Shown here: positions 54,810 through 62,839 of the stretch, piece after piece | How positions within the stretch are numbered: the stretch's first letter is position 1 | Layout: the number at the start of each line of letters is the position of its first letter | DNA from: Flavobacterium sandaracinum | Lineage (GTDB): Bacteria > Bacteroidota > Bacteroidia > Flavobacteriales > Flavobacteriaceae | Direction of reading: 5' to 3' | NCBI RefSeq assembly: GCF_004349135.1 | Contig: NZ_SMFN01000016.1 | Location: 29,535-93,534 of the forward strand | DNA: 64,000 bases | Made by a program: the position numbers and the translations under genes | Notes under the pieces: model-generated | Seen by the model: the letters and a program-made list of their open reading frames with translations, nothing else | Database searches by the model: none | What the model was told of the DNA's origin: nothing

Positions 54810-56372
54810 TTATTTATTCAAAAGTGCACCAATCATCAACGCGCATTTTTCTCCATCAATGGCAGCAGATATAATTCCGCCCGCATAACCTGCACCTTCT
54901 CCACATGGATACAATCCTTTTATTTGCACGTGTTCGTAAGTCAAGGGATCTCTGGGAATACGCACTGGCGAAGAGGTTCTGGATTCCGGAGCATGAAGTA
55001 TAGCTTCATTGGTCAAATACCCACGCATCGATTTTCCAAATTCGGTGAATCCTTCTCGTAATATTTGTGTTAAAAAACCAGGAAAAACCGCACCCATTTC
55101 TACTGAAGTCGTTCCAGGAACATAAGACGTTTTAGGAATATCGGATGAAACTCGGTTTTGTGTAAAGTCAATCATGCGTTGTGCTGGAACTTTTTGACTT
55201 TCACCAGCGAGATGCCACGCTTTTTGCTCAATGCTTTTTTGGAATTCCATTCCAGCCAAAGCACCAAATTTAGCAAATGGTTTAAAATCTTCCAGTTGCA
55301 ATTCGATCACAATTCCGGAATTAGCAGTAGCCTGATCTCTTTTGGATGGAGACCAACCATTTGTAACCACTTCGCCAGGACTCGTCGCACAAGGCGCAAT
55401 TACGCCACCGGGGCACATACAAAAAGAATACATTCCCCTTCCTCCTACTTGTTTCACGATAGAATACGGAGCTGGAGGCAAATAGTCCCCGCGATAATCA
55501 CAACTATACTGAATGCTGTCAATTAAGGATTGCGGATGTTCTGCTCTTACGCCCAAGGCAAAAGGTTTGGCTTCTATAAAAACTTTCTTTCTATCCAATA
55601 ATTCGAAGATATCTCGAGCCGAATGTCCGGTAGCCAAAATAATTTTATTGGCAAGAATCGTATCTCCGTTTTGGGTAACAACACCTTGCACTTCATTATT
55701 TTTTAGTAAAATATCAGTCAAGCGGGTTTCAAACAAAACCTGTCCCCCACATTCTATAATTTTCTCCCGAATATCCTGAATAATTTGAGGTAATTTATTC
55801 GTTCCAATATGGGGATGTGCTTCAATCAGAATATCGGGTGAAGCGCCAAAAGCAACAAATAATTCCAAAATCCTGGTCACATCACCTCTTTTTTTAGAAC
55901 GGGTGTATAACTTCCCGTCCGAATAGGTGCCTGCGCCACCTTCACCAAAACAATAATTAGAATCTTCGTTGACAACATGATCCACATTGATGGCTTTCAA
56001 ATCACGTCGTCTGCCACGAACGTCTTTTCCACGTTCAACCACTATAGGTTTCAACCCTAACTCTATCAATTGTAACGCAGCAAAAAGTCCCGCAGGTCCC
56101 GCGCCAACAACAATTACTTCTTGTGCAGAAGAAACATTTTTATAATCAGGAAGTTGTATTTTGGTTTCCTGAAAAGGTTCCCCTTTCAAAAAAATCGTTA
56201 CTTTCAAATTGATTTTTATCGCTTTCTGACGTGCATCAATGGAGCGTTTTAAAATAGAAACATGCTGAATATCGGCTACCGAAACTTTGATTTGTTTCGA
56301 CAAATAATCTTTTAGCAACAATTCGTTTGTGGCTATTTCTGGAGTAACCTGTAATAAAAGTTCTTGAGGCAT
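54810..56372 (-). CDS. FAD-dependent oxidoreductase (COG2509 type)
   Basis: 520 aa. An N-terminal RNA-binding-like domain of ~80 residues (LKDYLSKQIKVSVADIQHVSILKRSIDARQKAIKI, positions ~24-58) precedes the Rossmann FAD site VGAGPAGLFAALQLIELG (GxGxxG) and the VVERG acidic end. The family stretch NYCFGEGGAGTYSDGKLYTR follows, then GRGMYSFCMCPGG, and the C-terminal FAD motif YPCGEGAGYAGGIISAAIDG. Length and layout are as in the family. Probably a cytosolic oxidoreductase; the substrate is unknown. Confidence 0.87.
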   Translation of the reverse strand: MPQELLLQVTPEIATNELLLKDYLSKQIKVSVADIQHVSILKRSIDARQKAIKINLKVTIFLKGEPFQETKIQLPDYKNVSSAQEVIVVGAGPAGLFAALQLIELGLKPIVVERGKDVRGRRRDLKAINVDHVVNEDSNYCFGEGGAGTYSDGKLYTRSKKRGDVTRILELFVAFGASPDILIEAHPHIGTNKLPQIIQDIREKIIECGGQVLFETRLTDILLKNNEVQGVVTQNGDTILANKIILATGHSARDIFELLDRKKVFIEAKPFALGVRAEHPQSLIDSIQYSCDYRGDYLPPAPYSIVKQVGGRGMYSFCMCPGGVIAPCATSPGEVVTNGWSPSKRDQATANSGIVIELQLEDFKPFAKFGALAGMEFQKSIEQKAWHLAGESQKVPAQRMIDFTQNRVSSDIPKTSYVPGTTSVEMGAVFPGFLTQILREGFTEFGKSMRGYLTNEAILHAPESRTSSPVRIPRDPLTYEHVQIKGLYPCGEGAGYAGGIISAAIDGEKCALMIGALLNK

Positions 56373-56579
56373 TGTTTTGGATTGTTCGATTTTTAGATTA
56401 TCAGACGTTTAAAAGTGTCTTACATAATTCTGGTACAAAAGTAGCATTTTGAACTGACTTCTTCTTACTGAAAGAATAATCCGTTCTCAATTTTTTAAAA
56501 TTGACCTCTTTTCGAATTAGACTTTGTAACTTTGCCGCTTCAAAACAGTTAAACCGCTAACCGATTAATCGAAGAAAAA

Positions 56580-56822
56580 ATGTCTAGAAAAATAAAATTG
56601 ATTTGGGATTTTCGTGGACCGGCTTCCGCAAAAACGGCAGAGCACCACGAAATTCATTTGAAGGAATACATCGCAATTGAAAAACTTACTTTAAATATTA
56701 CCGGTTTTGAAATCCAAGGGGAAATGCAAGCAATTGCTTTTATGGTGGTAACCGATGAAAACATGATTTCCGTTCGTGACGCTTTGAAACCGCATCGGGG
56801 AGAAATTTTTAGTGGTCAGTAG
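56580..56822 (+). CDS. Small conserved-type protein, unknown function
   Basis: 80 aa, soluble: begins KIKLIWDFRGPASAKTAEHHEIHLKEY and continues with beta-like segments (LTLNITGFEIQGEMQAIAFMVVTDENM). Histidine-rich AEHHEIH patch near residue 20. No family function known to me. The last three codons (SGQ) and the TAG stop lie inside a CAGT-word repeat (56811-), so the C-terminus may have been redefined by that repeat. Convergent with recQ. Confidence 0.72.
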   Translation: MSRKIKLIWDFRGPASAKTAEHHEIHLKEYIAIEKLTLNITGFEIQGEMQAIAFMVVTDENMISVRDALKPHRGEIFSGQ

Positions 56823-56895
56823 TCAGCTTTTAGTAATCAGCCCAATATTACCATACTGAAATAACTGAATACTAAAAACTGTACACTGAAAACTG
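56811..56895. repeat. CAGT-word inverted repeat between convergent genes
   Basis: Left arm begins AGTGGTCAGTAGTCAG (56811-56826, extended by TTTTAGTAATCAG to ~56840). The right arm 56865-56895 reads on the minus strand CAGTTTTCAGTGTACAG then TTTTTAGTATTCAG. Each arm follows a stop codon: the 80-aa gene and recQ. Confidence 0.68.
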
Positions 56896-56897
56896 CT

Positions 56898-59093
56898 TTA
56901 ATTAGCCACCTCACTAATGAATTTAATACGCATTAAACGCAATTCGTCAAGATCATAATCTCCATCAAATTCTTTTAAGGCAGATTCAATATTATCGGAT
57001 TCCGATTCCATAAAATAATCATGAATTTCTTCCTGTTGATCATCGTCCAACATATCATCAATCCAATATTTGATATTCAGTTTGGTTCCAGAATAAACAA
57101 TCTGCTCCATTTCTTTAATTAGTGCGTCCATATTAATTCCTTTGGCGGAAGCAATATCATCGAGAGATAATTTTCTGTCAATGTTTTGAATGATATAAAG
57201 CTTATTTACGGAATTGACTCCGGTGGATTTCACTACTAAGTCTTCTGGACGAGTAATGTCATTTTCGGTAACATAACGGCTAATTAATTCTAAAAATTCC
57301 TTTCCGTATTTTTTAGCTTTTCCTTCTCCAACTCCGTGAATGTTAATCAGTTCTTCTTGGGAAATAGGGTATTTCAGTGCCATATCTTCCAGTGAAGGAT
57401 CTTGAAAAACCACAAATGGAGGAACACCTACTTTTTTAGCTACCTTTTTTCGCAAATCACGCAACATTCCCATAAGAACTTCATCAGCAACTGCTGTTGA
57501 TTTTGAAGCAGTAACTATCGCTTCATCTACTGATTCATTGTATTCATGATCCTCGGACATCAAAAAAGATTGTGGCTTTTGAATGAAATCTAATCCTTTA
57601 TCTGTGATTTTCACAATGCCATAGGTCTCAATATCTTTTGATAAAAACCCTCCGACCAAAACTTGGCGTAATAAGGCCATCCAGAATTTTTCGTCATGAT
57701 CAGAACCACAACCAAAAAAAGATTGCGTATCTGTTCTGTGTGCTTTAATCACGGCGTTGACGCGACCAATCAAGGTAAAAACAATTTCTTTTGATTTATA
57801 CAAATGTTTGGTATCCCGCACTACTTCCAATAGTTTAACCACTTGATTTATGGCTTCCACTTTTGTTTTTGGATTTCTTACATTATCATCCATGTCGGCA
57901 CCTTCTCCCGTAACATCATCAAATTCCTCCCCGAAATAATGCAACAGAAACTTTCTTCTGGACATCGAAGTCTCGGCATAAGCCACAACTTCCTGTAATA
58001 ATGCAAAACCAATTTCCTGCTCAGCAACTGGTTTACCGGACATGAATTTTTCTAATTTTTCGACATCTTTATAGGAGTAATAAGCTAAACAATGCCCTTC
58101 GCCACCATCACGACCGGCACGACCCGTTTCTTGGTAATAACTTTCCAGTGATTTTGGAATATCATGATGAATTACAAAACGCACATCGGGTTTATCAATT
58201 CCCATCCCAAAAGCGATAGTTGCCACCACCACATCTACATCTTCCATCAAAAACATATCTTGGTGTCTGGCTCGGGTTTTAGCGTCCAATCCCGCATGAT
58301 ACGGCACGGCACTAATTCCGTTTACCTGCAAAACTTCGGCAATAGCTTCGACTTTTTTGCGGCTTAGGCAATAAATAATTCCTGATTTCCCTTTGTGTTG
58401 TTTTATAAATCGAATAATATCCGATTCAATATTTTTTGTTTTTGTGCGTACTTCGTAATATAAATTAGGTCGATTGAAAGAGGCTTTAAAAGTTGTCGCA
58501 TCTGTCATATCTAAGTTTTTCAGAATATCTTCTTGTACTTTTGGTGTAGCCGTAGCGGTCAACCCGATAATAGCCACATCACCCAATTGCTTGATAATGT
58601 GTTTTAAATTTCGATATTCTGGTCTAAAATCATGTCCCCACTCTGAAATACAATGGGCTTCATCAATTGCGACAAAAGAAATAGTAACATTTTTAAGAAA
58701 ATTAACATACTCCTCTTTAGTCAAAGATTCAGGAGCAACATAAAGCAACTTTGTCAATCCAGACGTGATGTCTTTTTTTACTTGTGTAATTTCAGTTTTT
58801 GTAAGGGAAGAGTTTAAAACGTGAGCCACTCCGTTTTCAGAAGACAAACTCCTAATGGCATCCACCTGATTTTTCATCAAAGCAATTAGGGGAGAAACAA
58901 CTATAGCCGTTCCTTCCTGAATTAAAGCAGGCAATTGATAACAAAGTGATTTTCCTCCTCCAGTAGGCATAATCACAAATGTATTCTGTTGATTCAGTAT
59001 ACTTTTTATGACTTGTTCCTGCAATCCTTTAAATTGGCTAAAGCCAAAATACTTCTTTAATTCTTTGTGTATGTCAATTTCGTTTGGATTCAT
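56898..59093 (-). CDS. recQ: ATP-dependent DNA helicase RecQ
   Basis: 731 aa. Superfamily 2 3'-5' helicase for recombination and fork repair. Walker A GGGKS (45-49), DEAH box (144-147), aromatic-loop region ISEWGHDFRPEYR, motif VI (YYQETGRAGRDG), RQC domain after ~410, and HRDC domain at ~545-620 (KVGVPPFVVFQDPSLEDMA...GVGEGKAKKYG). A further acidic C-terminal tail (MLDDDQQEEIHDYFMESESDN) is longer than in E. coli RecQ (about 610 aa). The zinc cysteines of the classical RQC site are not evident between 370 and 440 (a C-rich pattern is absent), which is unusual. Divergent from kdsD. Confidence 0.94.
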   Translation of the reverse strand: MNPNEIDIHKELKKYFGFSQFKGLQEQVIKSILNQQNTFVIMPTGGGKSLCYQLPALIQEGTAIVVSPLIALMKNQVDAIRSLSSENGVAHVLNSSLTKTEITQVKKDITSGLTKLLYVAPESLTKEEYVNFLKNVTISFVAIDEAHCISEWGHDFRPEYRNLKHIIKQLGDVAIIGLTATATPKVQEDILKNLDMTDATTFKASFNRPNLYYEVRTKTKNIESDIIRFIKQHKGKSGIIYCLSRKKVEAIAEVLQVNGISAVPYHAGLDAKTRARHQDMFLMEDVDVVVATIAFGMGIDKPDVRFVIHHDIPKSLESYYQETGRAGRDGGEGHCLAYYSYKDVEKLEKFMSGKPVAEQEIGFALLQEVVAYAETSMSRRKFLLHYFGEEFDDVTGEGADMDDNVRNPKTKVEAINQVVKLLEVVRDTKHLYKSKEIVFTLIGRVNAVIKAHRTDTQSFFGCGSDHDEKFWMALLRQVLVGGFLSKDIETYGIVKITDKGLDFIQKPQSFLMSEDHEYNESVDEAIVTASKSTAVADEVLMGMLRDLRKKVAKKVGVPPFVVFQDPSLEDMALKYPISQEELINIHGVGEGKAKKYGKEFLELISRYVTENDITRPEDLVVKSTGVNSVNKLYIIQNIDRKLSLDDIASAKGINMDALIKEMEQIVYSGTKLNIKYWIDDMLDDDQQEEIHDYFMESESDNIESALKEFDGDYDLDELRLMRIKFISEVAN

Positions 59094-59116
59094 TCTTTAT
59101 TATGTGGTATTTTGTA

Positions 59117-59124
59117 TAAATTTG
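59117..59124 (+). promoter_or_regulatory. Putative -7 box of kdsD (TAAATTTG)
   Basis: TAAATTTG matches TAnnTTTG, 54 nt upstream of the TTG start. It would exclude the longest frame, which begins inside recQ. Confidence 0.42.
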
Positions 59125-59178
59125 CGACACCTAAAGGTACAAATTTCTTTTACACATACAAATTTTAATTATTCTGTT

Positions 59179-60144
59179 TTGATCACCAAAGAAAATATAT
59201 TGGCCAGTGCCAAAAAAACAATCTTATCGGAAAGCCAATCCATAGCTAAACTAATTGATTTACTAGACAATAACTTCATTGAAGCCACGCAAAAAATCTA
59301 TAATTCAAAGGGGCGATTAGTCGTAACAGGAATAGGAAAAAGCGCCATCATAGCTCAAAAAATGGTCGCTTCCTTCAATTCTACTGGGACACCCTCTCTT
59401 TTTCTGCATGCTTCTGAAGCCATTCACGGAGATTTAGGCATGATTCAAAGCGAGGATGTTATCATTTGTATTTCCAAAAGCGGCAACAGTCCAGAAATAA
59501 AAGTCTTGGTTCCGCTTTTAAAACGTTTTGGAAACACGCTGATAGCAATAACAGGCAACATGACCTCCTTTTTGGCTAAGGGTTCCGACTATATTTTAAA
59601 TACAACTATCGATGCGGAATCTTGCCCAAACAACCTAGCACCCACCAATAGCACTACGGCACAATTAGTCATGGGCGATGCTCTTGCGGTATGCCTAATG
59701 GAAATGCGTGATTTTAAACCGGAAGATTTTGCAGTGTACCATCCCGGTGGTGCATTAGGTAAAAAATTACTATTGCGCGTGAAAGACATGTTGGAGCACA
59801 GCCTAAAACCTATGGTTGCTCCAGAAGCCTCCATAAAAAAAGTTATTTTTGAAATTTCCGAAAAACGTCTTGGCGTAACTGCCGTAGTCGAAAATGATAC
59901 CGTAATTGGTATTATTACTGATGGTGACATTCGAAGAATGCTAAACGATAGCGATACTTTTGCTGATTTGACAGCTCGAGATATTATGACCAAAAACCCA
60001 AAAATGACTTCCTCCAATACAATGGTAGTAGAAGCATTAAATATAATGGAAGATTTTTCCATTACCCAATTAGTAGTTGTTGATGATACGCACTACAAAG
60101 GCATACTGCATTTACACGATATTTTAAAAGAAGGAATAGTATAA
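59179..60144 (+). CDS. kdsD: D-arabinose 5-phosphate isomerase (KpsF/GutQ family)
   Basis: Interconverts ribulose-5-P and arabinose-5-P, the first step to Kdo for lipopolysaccharide. The open frame extends back to 59008 within recQ, but the family begins at ITKENILASAKKTI, so the only fitting start is TTG at 59179, giving 321 aa (normal length). SIS domain ~30-170 with TGIGKSAIIAQKMVASFNSTG, ICISKSGNSPEIK and ETC-like CPNNLAPTNSTTAQLVMGDALA; two CBS domains at ~205-321. Stop overlaps tatC in TAATG. Confidence 0.93.
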   Translation: MITKENILASAKKTILSESQSIAKLIDLLDNNFIEATQKIYNSKGRLVVTGIGKSAIIAQKMVASFNSTGTPSLFLHASEAIHGDLGMIQSEDVIICISKSGNSPEIKVLVPLLKRFGNTLIAITGNMTSFLAKGSDYILNTTIDAESCPNNLAPTNSTTAQLVMGDALAVCLMEMRDFKPEDFAVYHPGGALGKKLLLRVKDMLEHSLKPMVAPEASIKKVIFEISEKRLGVTAVVENDTVIGIITDGDIRRMLNDSDTFADLTARDIMTKNPKMTSSNTMVVEALNIMEDFSITQLVVVDDTHYKGILHLHDILKEGIV

Positions 60145-60959
60145 TGGCAAAAAAAAACTTAAACGAAATGTCGTTTTTAGATCATCTTGAAGAATTAAGA
60201 TGGTTATTGGTTCGAAGCACAATTGCAATATTAATTTTGGCTACATTCACTTTTTTTATCAGTGATTATATTTTTGACGTGGTCATTTTTGGGCCTACCA
60301 ATGCTAACTTTATTACCTACCGCTTCTTTTGTGACCTCTCCAATCAATTGGGCTTCGCCGAAACTATTTGCGTAACAGAAATGCCTTTTATCATTCAAAA
60401 CACCAATATGGAAGGGCAAATCAACGTTTTGATTTGGACCTGTATAACCGCTGGATTCATTCTTGGATTTCCGTTTATACTTTGGGAAGTATGGAAATTC
60501 ATCAGTCCGGCTTTATATGCCTCAGAGAAAAAACATGCGAAACTTTTTATTTTTTCGTCTTCGTTACTTTTCTTTCTTGGCGTCTTGTTTGGGTACTATG
60601 TAATTGTTCCCATGTCCGTTAACTTTTTCGCTACATTCACCATCAGTGATGTTGTGAAGAACCAATTTAGTATCGATTCTTACATTGGACTCGTAAAAAC
60701 AAGTGTTATCGCTTGTGGGTTGTTTTTCGAATTGCCTATAATCATCTATTTCTTGACTAAACTTGGGCTGGTAACACCCGTTTTCTTGAGAAAATATTGG
60801 AAATATGCCGTAATTATCATTTTAATAGTTGCCGCAATTGTAACTCCACCAGATGTTGTAAGTCAAATTATTGTTACCATTCCGATGTTGTTAATCTATG
60901 AAGCAAGTATCTTAATTTCAAAAATAGTAGTAAAAAATCAAAAAAAAATAAATGGCTGA
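60144..60959 (+). CDS. tatC: Sec-independent translocase subunit TatC
   Basis: 271 aa, six membrane helices. Signatures: MSFLDHLEELRWLLVRS at the start (cytosolic loop contacting twin-arginine signals), LGFPFILWEVWKFISPALYASEKKH, and FFELPIIIYFLTKLGLV. A somewhat extended periplasmic loop (NFITYRFFCDLSNQLGFAETICVTEMPF) between helices 1 and 2 is larger than in E. coli. Couples to kdsD through TAATG and overlaps the AhpD-like gene by 8 nt. TatA is not here. Confidence 0.95.
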   Translation: MAKKNLNEMSFLDHLEELRWLLVRSTIAILILATFTFFISDYIFDVVIFGPTNANFITYRFFCDLSNQLGFAETICVTEMPFIIQNTNMEGQINVLIWTCITAGFILGFPFILWEVWKFISPALYASEKKHAKLFIFSSSLLFFLGVLFGYYVIVPMSVNFFATFTISDVVKNQFSIDSYIGLVKTSVIACGLFFELPIIIYFLTKLGLVTPVFLRKYWKYAVIIILIVAAIVTPPDVVSQIIVTIPMLLIYEASILISKIVVKNQKKING

Positions 60960-61305
60960 TATAATCGAAGAATTCAATGAATACCGTTCTAAAATGAACG
61001 AAAAATTACTAGCAGACAACAACAAAATTGTGAAACGAATATTTAATTTGGATACCAATGCATACGCTGCTGGCGCACTAGATGTAAAAACTAAAGAGTT
61101 GCTAGGATTAGTTGCTTCGGCAGTTTTAAGATGCGATGATTGTGTAAAATACCATTTGGAAACCAGCCATAAAGAAGGTGTTACCAAAGAGGAAATGATG
61201 GAAGCCATGGGAATTGCAACACTTGTAGGTGGGACTATTGTAGTACCGCATTTGCGTAGAGCTTATGAATTCTGGGAAGCTCTTGAAGAAAAAAGTGGTC
61301 AGTAA
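60952..61305 (+). CDS. AhpD/carboxymuconolactone decarboxylase-like protein
   Basis: 117 aa helical protein with the AhpD-type CxxC...H site: C61-D-D-C64-V-K-Y-H67. KTKELLGLVASAVLRCDDCVKYH is the alkylhydroperoxidase AhpD core and gives thiol-dependent peroxidase or disulfide activity. ATG overlaps the end of tatC by 8 nt, so it is translationally linked to it. The last residues SGQ and the stop come from a CAGT-word repeat that starts at 61294. In kdsD-tatC-lptB runs this gene is a recognisable guest. Confidence 0.88.
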   Translation: MADIIEEFNEYRSKMNEKLLADNNKIVKRIFNLDTNAYAAGALDVKTKELLGLVASAVLRCDDCVKYHLETSHKEGVTKEEMMEAMGIATLVGGTIVVPHLRRAYEFWEALEEKSGQ

Positions 61306-61322
61306 TTAGTCAGCAGTGATCA
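61294..61322 (+). repeat. CAGT-word repeat behind the AhpD-like gene
   Basis: AGTGGTCAGTAATTAGTCAG and following CAGTGATCA. It contains the stop codon of the AhpD-like gene. No matching inverted arm nearby. Confidence 0.6.
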
Positions 61323-61648
61323 AGGCAAACACTTCCTTCTTTTAAACCACATAGAGACATAGAAAAAAGCAAAAAAAGAGTTGGATAGGAATAATTCTTC
61401 CATCCCGAAGCGTCGGGACTATGTATTCTTTGCAAAATGAAATCCCTTTTTGCTTTAAACAACTAAAATCTATTTTCCTATGTGGTTTAAAATTTATTTA
61501 TGATGCGTTTGCCCTTTAGCATTGCTATGAATTTAGAAATTCCAAAATTGAAGTTAAATCAATATACTAAAGAAACAAAATTCGTTTCTTTGCAATTATA
61601 AAAACTCAGTTACTCTGTAACTTTGTTCCTTAGCAACTTTATAAAAAT
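61306..61648. other. 343-bp intergenic region with two repeat kinds
   Basis: Between the AhpD-like gene and lptB. It contains the CAGT repeat, the ACATAG inverted repeat (61341-61491) and an AT-rich stretch with lptB promoter potential. No gene seen. Confidence 0.6.
61341..61491. repeat. Inverted word repeat (CACATAG type)
   Basis: Left arm 61341-61362 begins TTTAAACCACATAG; right arm 61478-61491 is its exact inverse over 14 nt. Spacer ~115 nt with a small CCCGA-AGCG-TCGGG hairpin near 61404-61417. Confidence 0.65.
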
Positions 61649-62389
61649 ATGAAATTAAGAGCCGAAAATCTAATCAAAACCTATAAAGGACGTAGTGTTG
61701 TAAAAGGCATTTCGGTAGAGGTGAATCAAGGAGAAATTGTTGGACTCCTAGGTCCTAACGGTGCTGGAAAAACAACCTCTTTTTACATGATTGTGGGATT
61801 GGTTAAACCAAATTCAGGCAATATTTTTCTCGATGACTTGAACATCACCGATTATCCGATGTACAAAAGAGCGCAGCAGGGAATTGGGTATTTGGCACAA
61901 GAAGCCTCTGTTTTCAGAAAGTTGAGTATCGAAGACAATATATTGAGCGTTTTACAATTGACCAAACTTTCCAAGGGGGAACAAGTAGCAAAAATGGAAA
62001 GCTTAATTGATGAGTTTAGCTTGGAACACATTCGGACTAACCGTGGGGATTTGCTTTCTGGAGGAGAACGCCGCCGTACTGAAATTGCACGTTGCCTAGC
62101 CACTGATCCTAAATTTATATTGCTGGATGAACCTTTTGCTGGTGTCGATCCAGTAGCGGTAGAAGACATACAGCGTATTGTAGCGCAATTAAAAAACAAG
62201 AATATAGGAATTTTGATTACGGATCATAATGTTCAAGAAACCCTGGCCATTACCGATAAAACCTACCTTATGTTTGAAGGTGGCATCTTAAAAGCAGGGA
62301 TTCCAGAAGAACTAGTAGAGGACGAAATGGTGCGTCGCGTCTACCTAGGACAAAATTTTGAATTAAGAAAGAAGAAATTGGAGTTTTAG
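61649..62389 (+). CDS. lptB: LPS transport ATP-binding protein LptB
   Basis: 246 aa ATPase of the LptB2FG complex that extracts lipopolysaccharide from the inner membrane. Walker A GPNGAGKTT (35-43), Q-loop GIGYLAQEASVFRKLS, signature LLSGGERRRTEIARCLA, Walker B FILLDEPFAGVDP, and H-loop DHNVQETL. The GYLAQEASVFRKL and GERRR forms are diagnostic for LptB. Not followed by lptF or lptG here; a CAGT-word repeat and a pseudogene follow. Confidence 0.96.
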   Translation: MKLRAENLIKTYKGRSVVKGISVEVNQGEIVGLLGPNGAGKTTSFYMIVGLVKPNSGNIFLDDLNITDYPMYKRAQQGIGYLAQEASVFRKLSIEDNILSVLQLTKLSKGEQVAKMESLIDEFSLEHIRTNRGDLLSGGERRRTEIARCLATDPKFILLDEPFAGVDPVAVEDIQRIVAQLKNKNIGILITDHNVQETLAITDKTYLMFEGGILKAGIPEELVEDEMVRRVYLGQNFELRKKKLEF

Positions 62390-62392
62390 AAA

Positions 62393-62425
62393 AGTGGTTA
62401 GTGGTCACTATTTAGTAGTAGTGAA
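62393..62425 (+). repeat. CAGT-word repeat behind lptB
   Basis: AGTGGTTAGTGGTCAC plus TATTTAGTAGTAGTGA directly after the lptB stop. A matching inverted arm lies at 62805-62834 behind the convergent GH25 gene; the pseudogene is between them. Confidence 0.6.
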
Positions 62426-62434
62426 TCAATTATA

Positions 62435-62781
62435 AAAAATACTATAAAATTCCAAGACCTATTAGCGTAACAGAAATCACTCTCATTAGCCATGACAATC
62501 TTTGAAACAAATCTTTTCCAAAAGAAGAAATGTATTCTTAAACCGACCAAATCAGACGTTCCTCTAGAAATGTTCCCGCTAATATTGCAGAAGCTTATAG
62601 AAAAAGAGTTTATCCTAAACATTTTCATAGTAAATTAACTGATTCCGATGCTGAAAACTCAGAAACACAAGTCTGGTTGGAGTTTTCACTTAAATGAAAC
62701 TACACAAGCTAAAGCAATGAAGTGGGGAAACTAACTAATTACATGATTTTAAATCCTCAAAAGTTCGGAGTAACCATTTAA
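62435..62781 (+). pseudogene. Degraded four-helix-bundle (23S rRNA intervening-sequence-type) gene
   Basis: Two frames give a recognisable IVP-type four-helix-bundle protein. Frame 62447 gives KFQDLLA-stop-QKSLSLAMTIFETNL; frame 62515 gives FPKEEMYS-stop-TDQIRRSSR, then VPANIAEAYRKRVYPKHF and a SETQVWLEFSLK end with TGA at 62695. The same frame continues after further stops with EVGKLTNYMILNPQKFGV and ends at TAA 62779. Thus at least one frameshift (~62505) and several in-frame stops (62468, 62539, 62695, ~62710). Such small proteins are common in Bacteroidota, often between unrelated genes. The order of parts is correct but part of the fourth helix seems lost. Confidence 0.75.
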
Positions 62782-62804
62782 GAGTATCAACGAATCACCG
62801 TGAG

Positions 62805-62834
62805 CTGAATACTAATTACTGATTACTGAATACT
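62805..62834 (-). repeat. CAGT-word repeat behind the GH25 gene
   Basis: On the minus strand AGTATTCAGTAATCAG then TAATTAGTATTCAG, starting 5 nt after the stop of the GH25 gene. Inverted relative to the lptB-side arm. Confidence 0.6.
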
Positions 62835-62839
62835 TACAA

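Noticed and set aside
59008..59178. N-terminal extension of kdsD by 57 residues
   Set aside because: It would begin inside recQ, contains no family residues, and a promoter-like box lies within it.
59589..60062. 157-codon minus-strand frame opposite kdsD
   Set aside because: Lies entirely within the CBS part of kdsD on the other strand; no independent signal.
62398..62628. 76-codon minus-strand frame behind lptB
   Set aside because: It is the antisense of the four-helix-bundle pseudogene, whose plus-strand frames carry the recognisable protein words.
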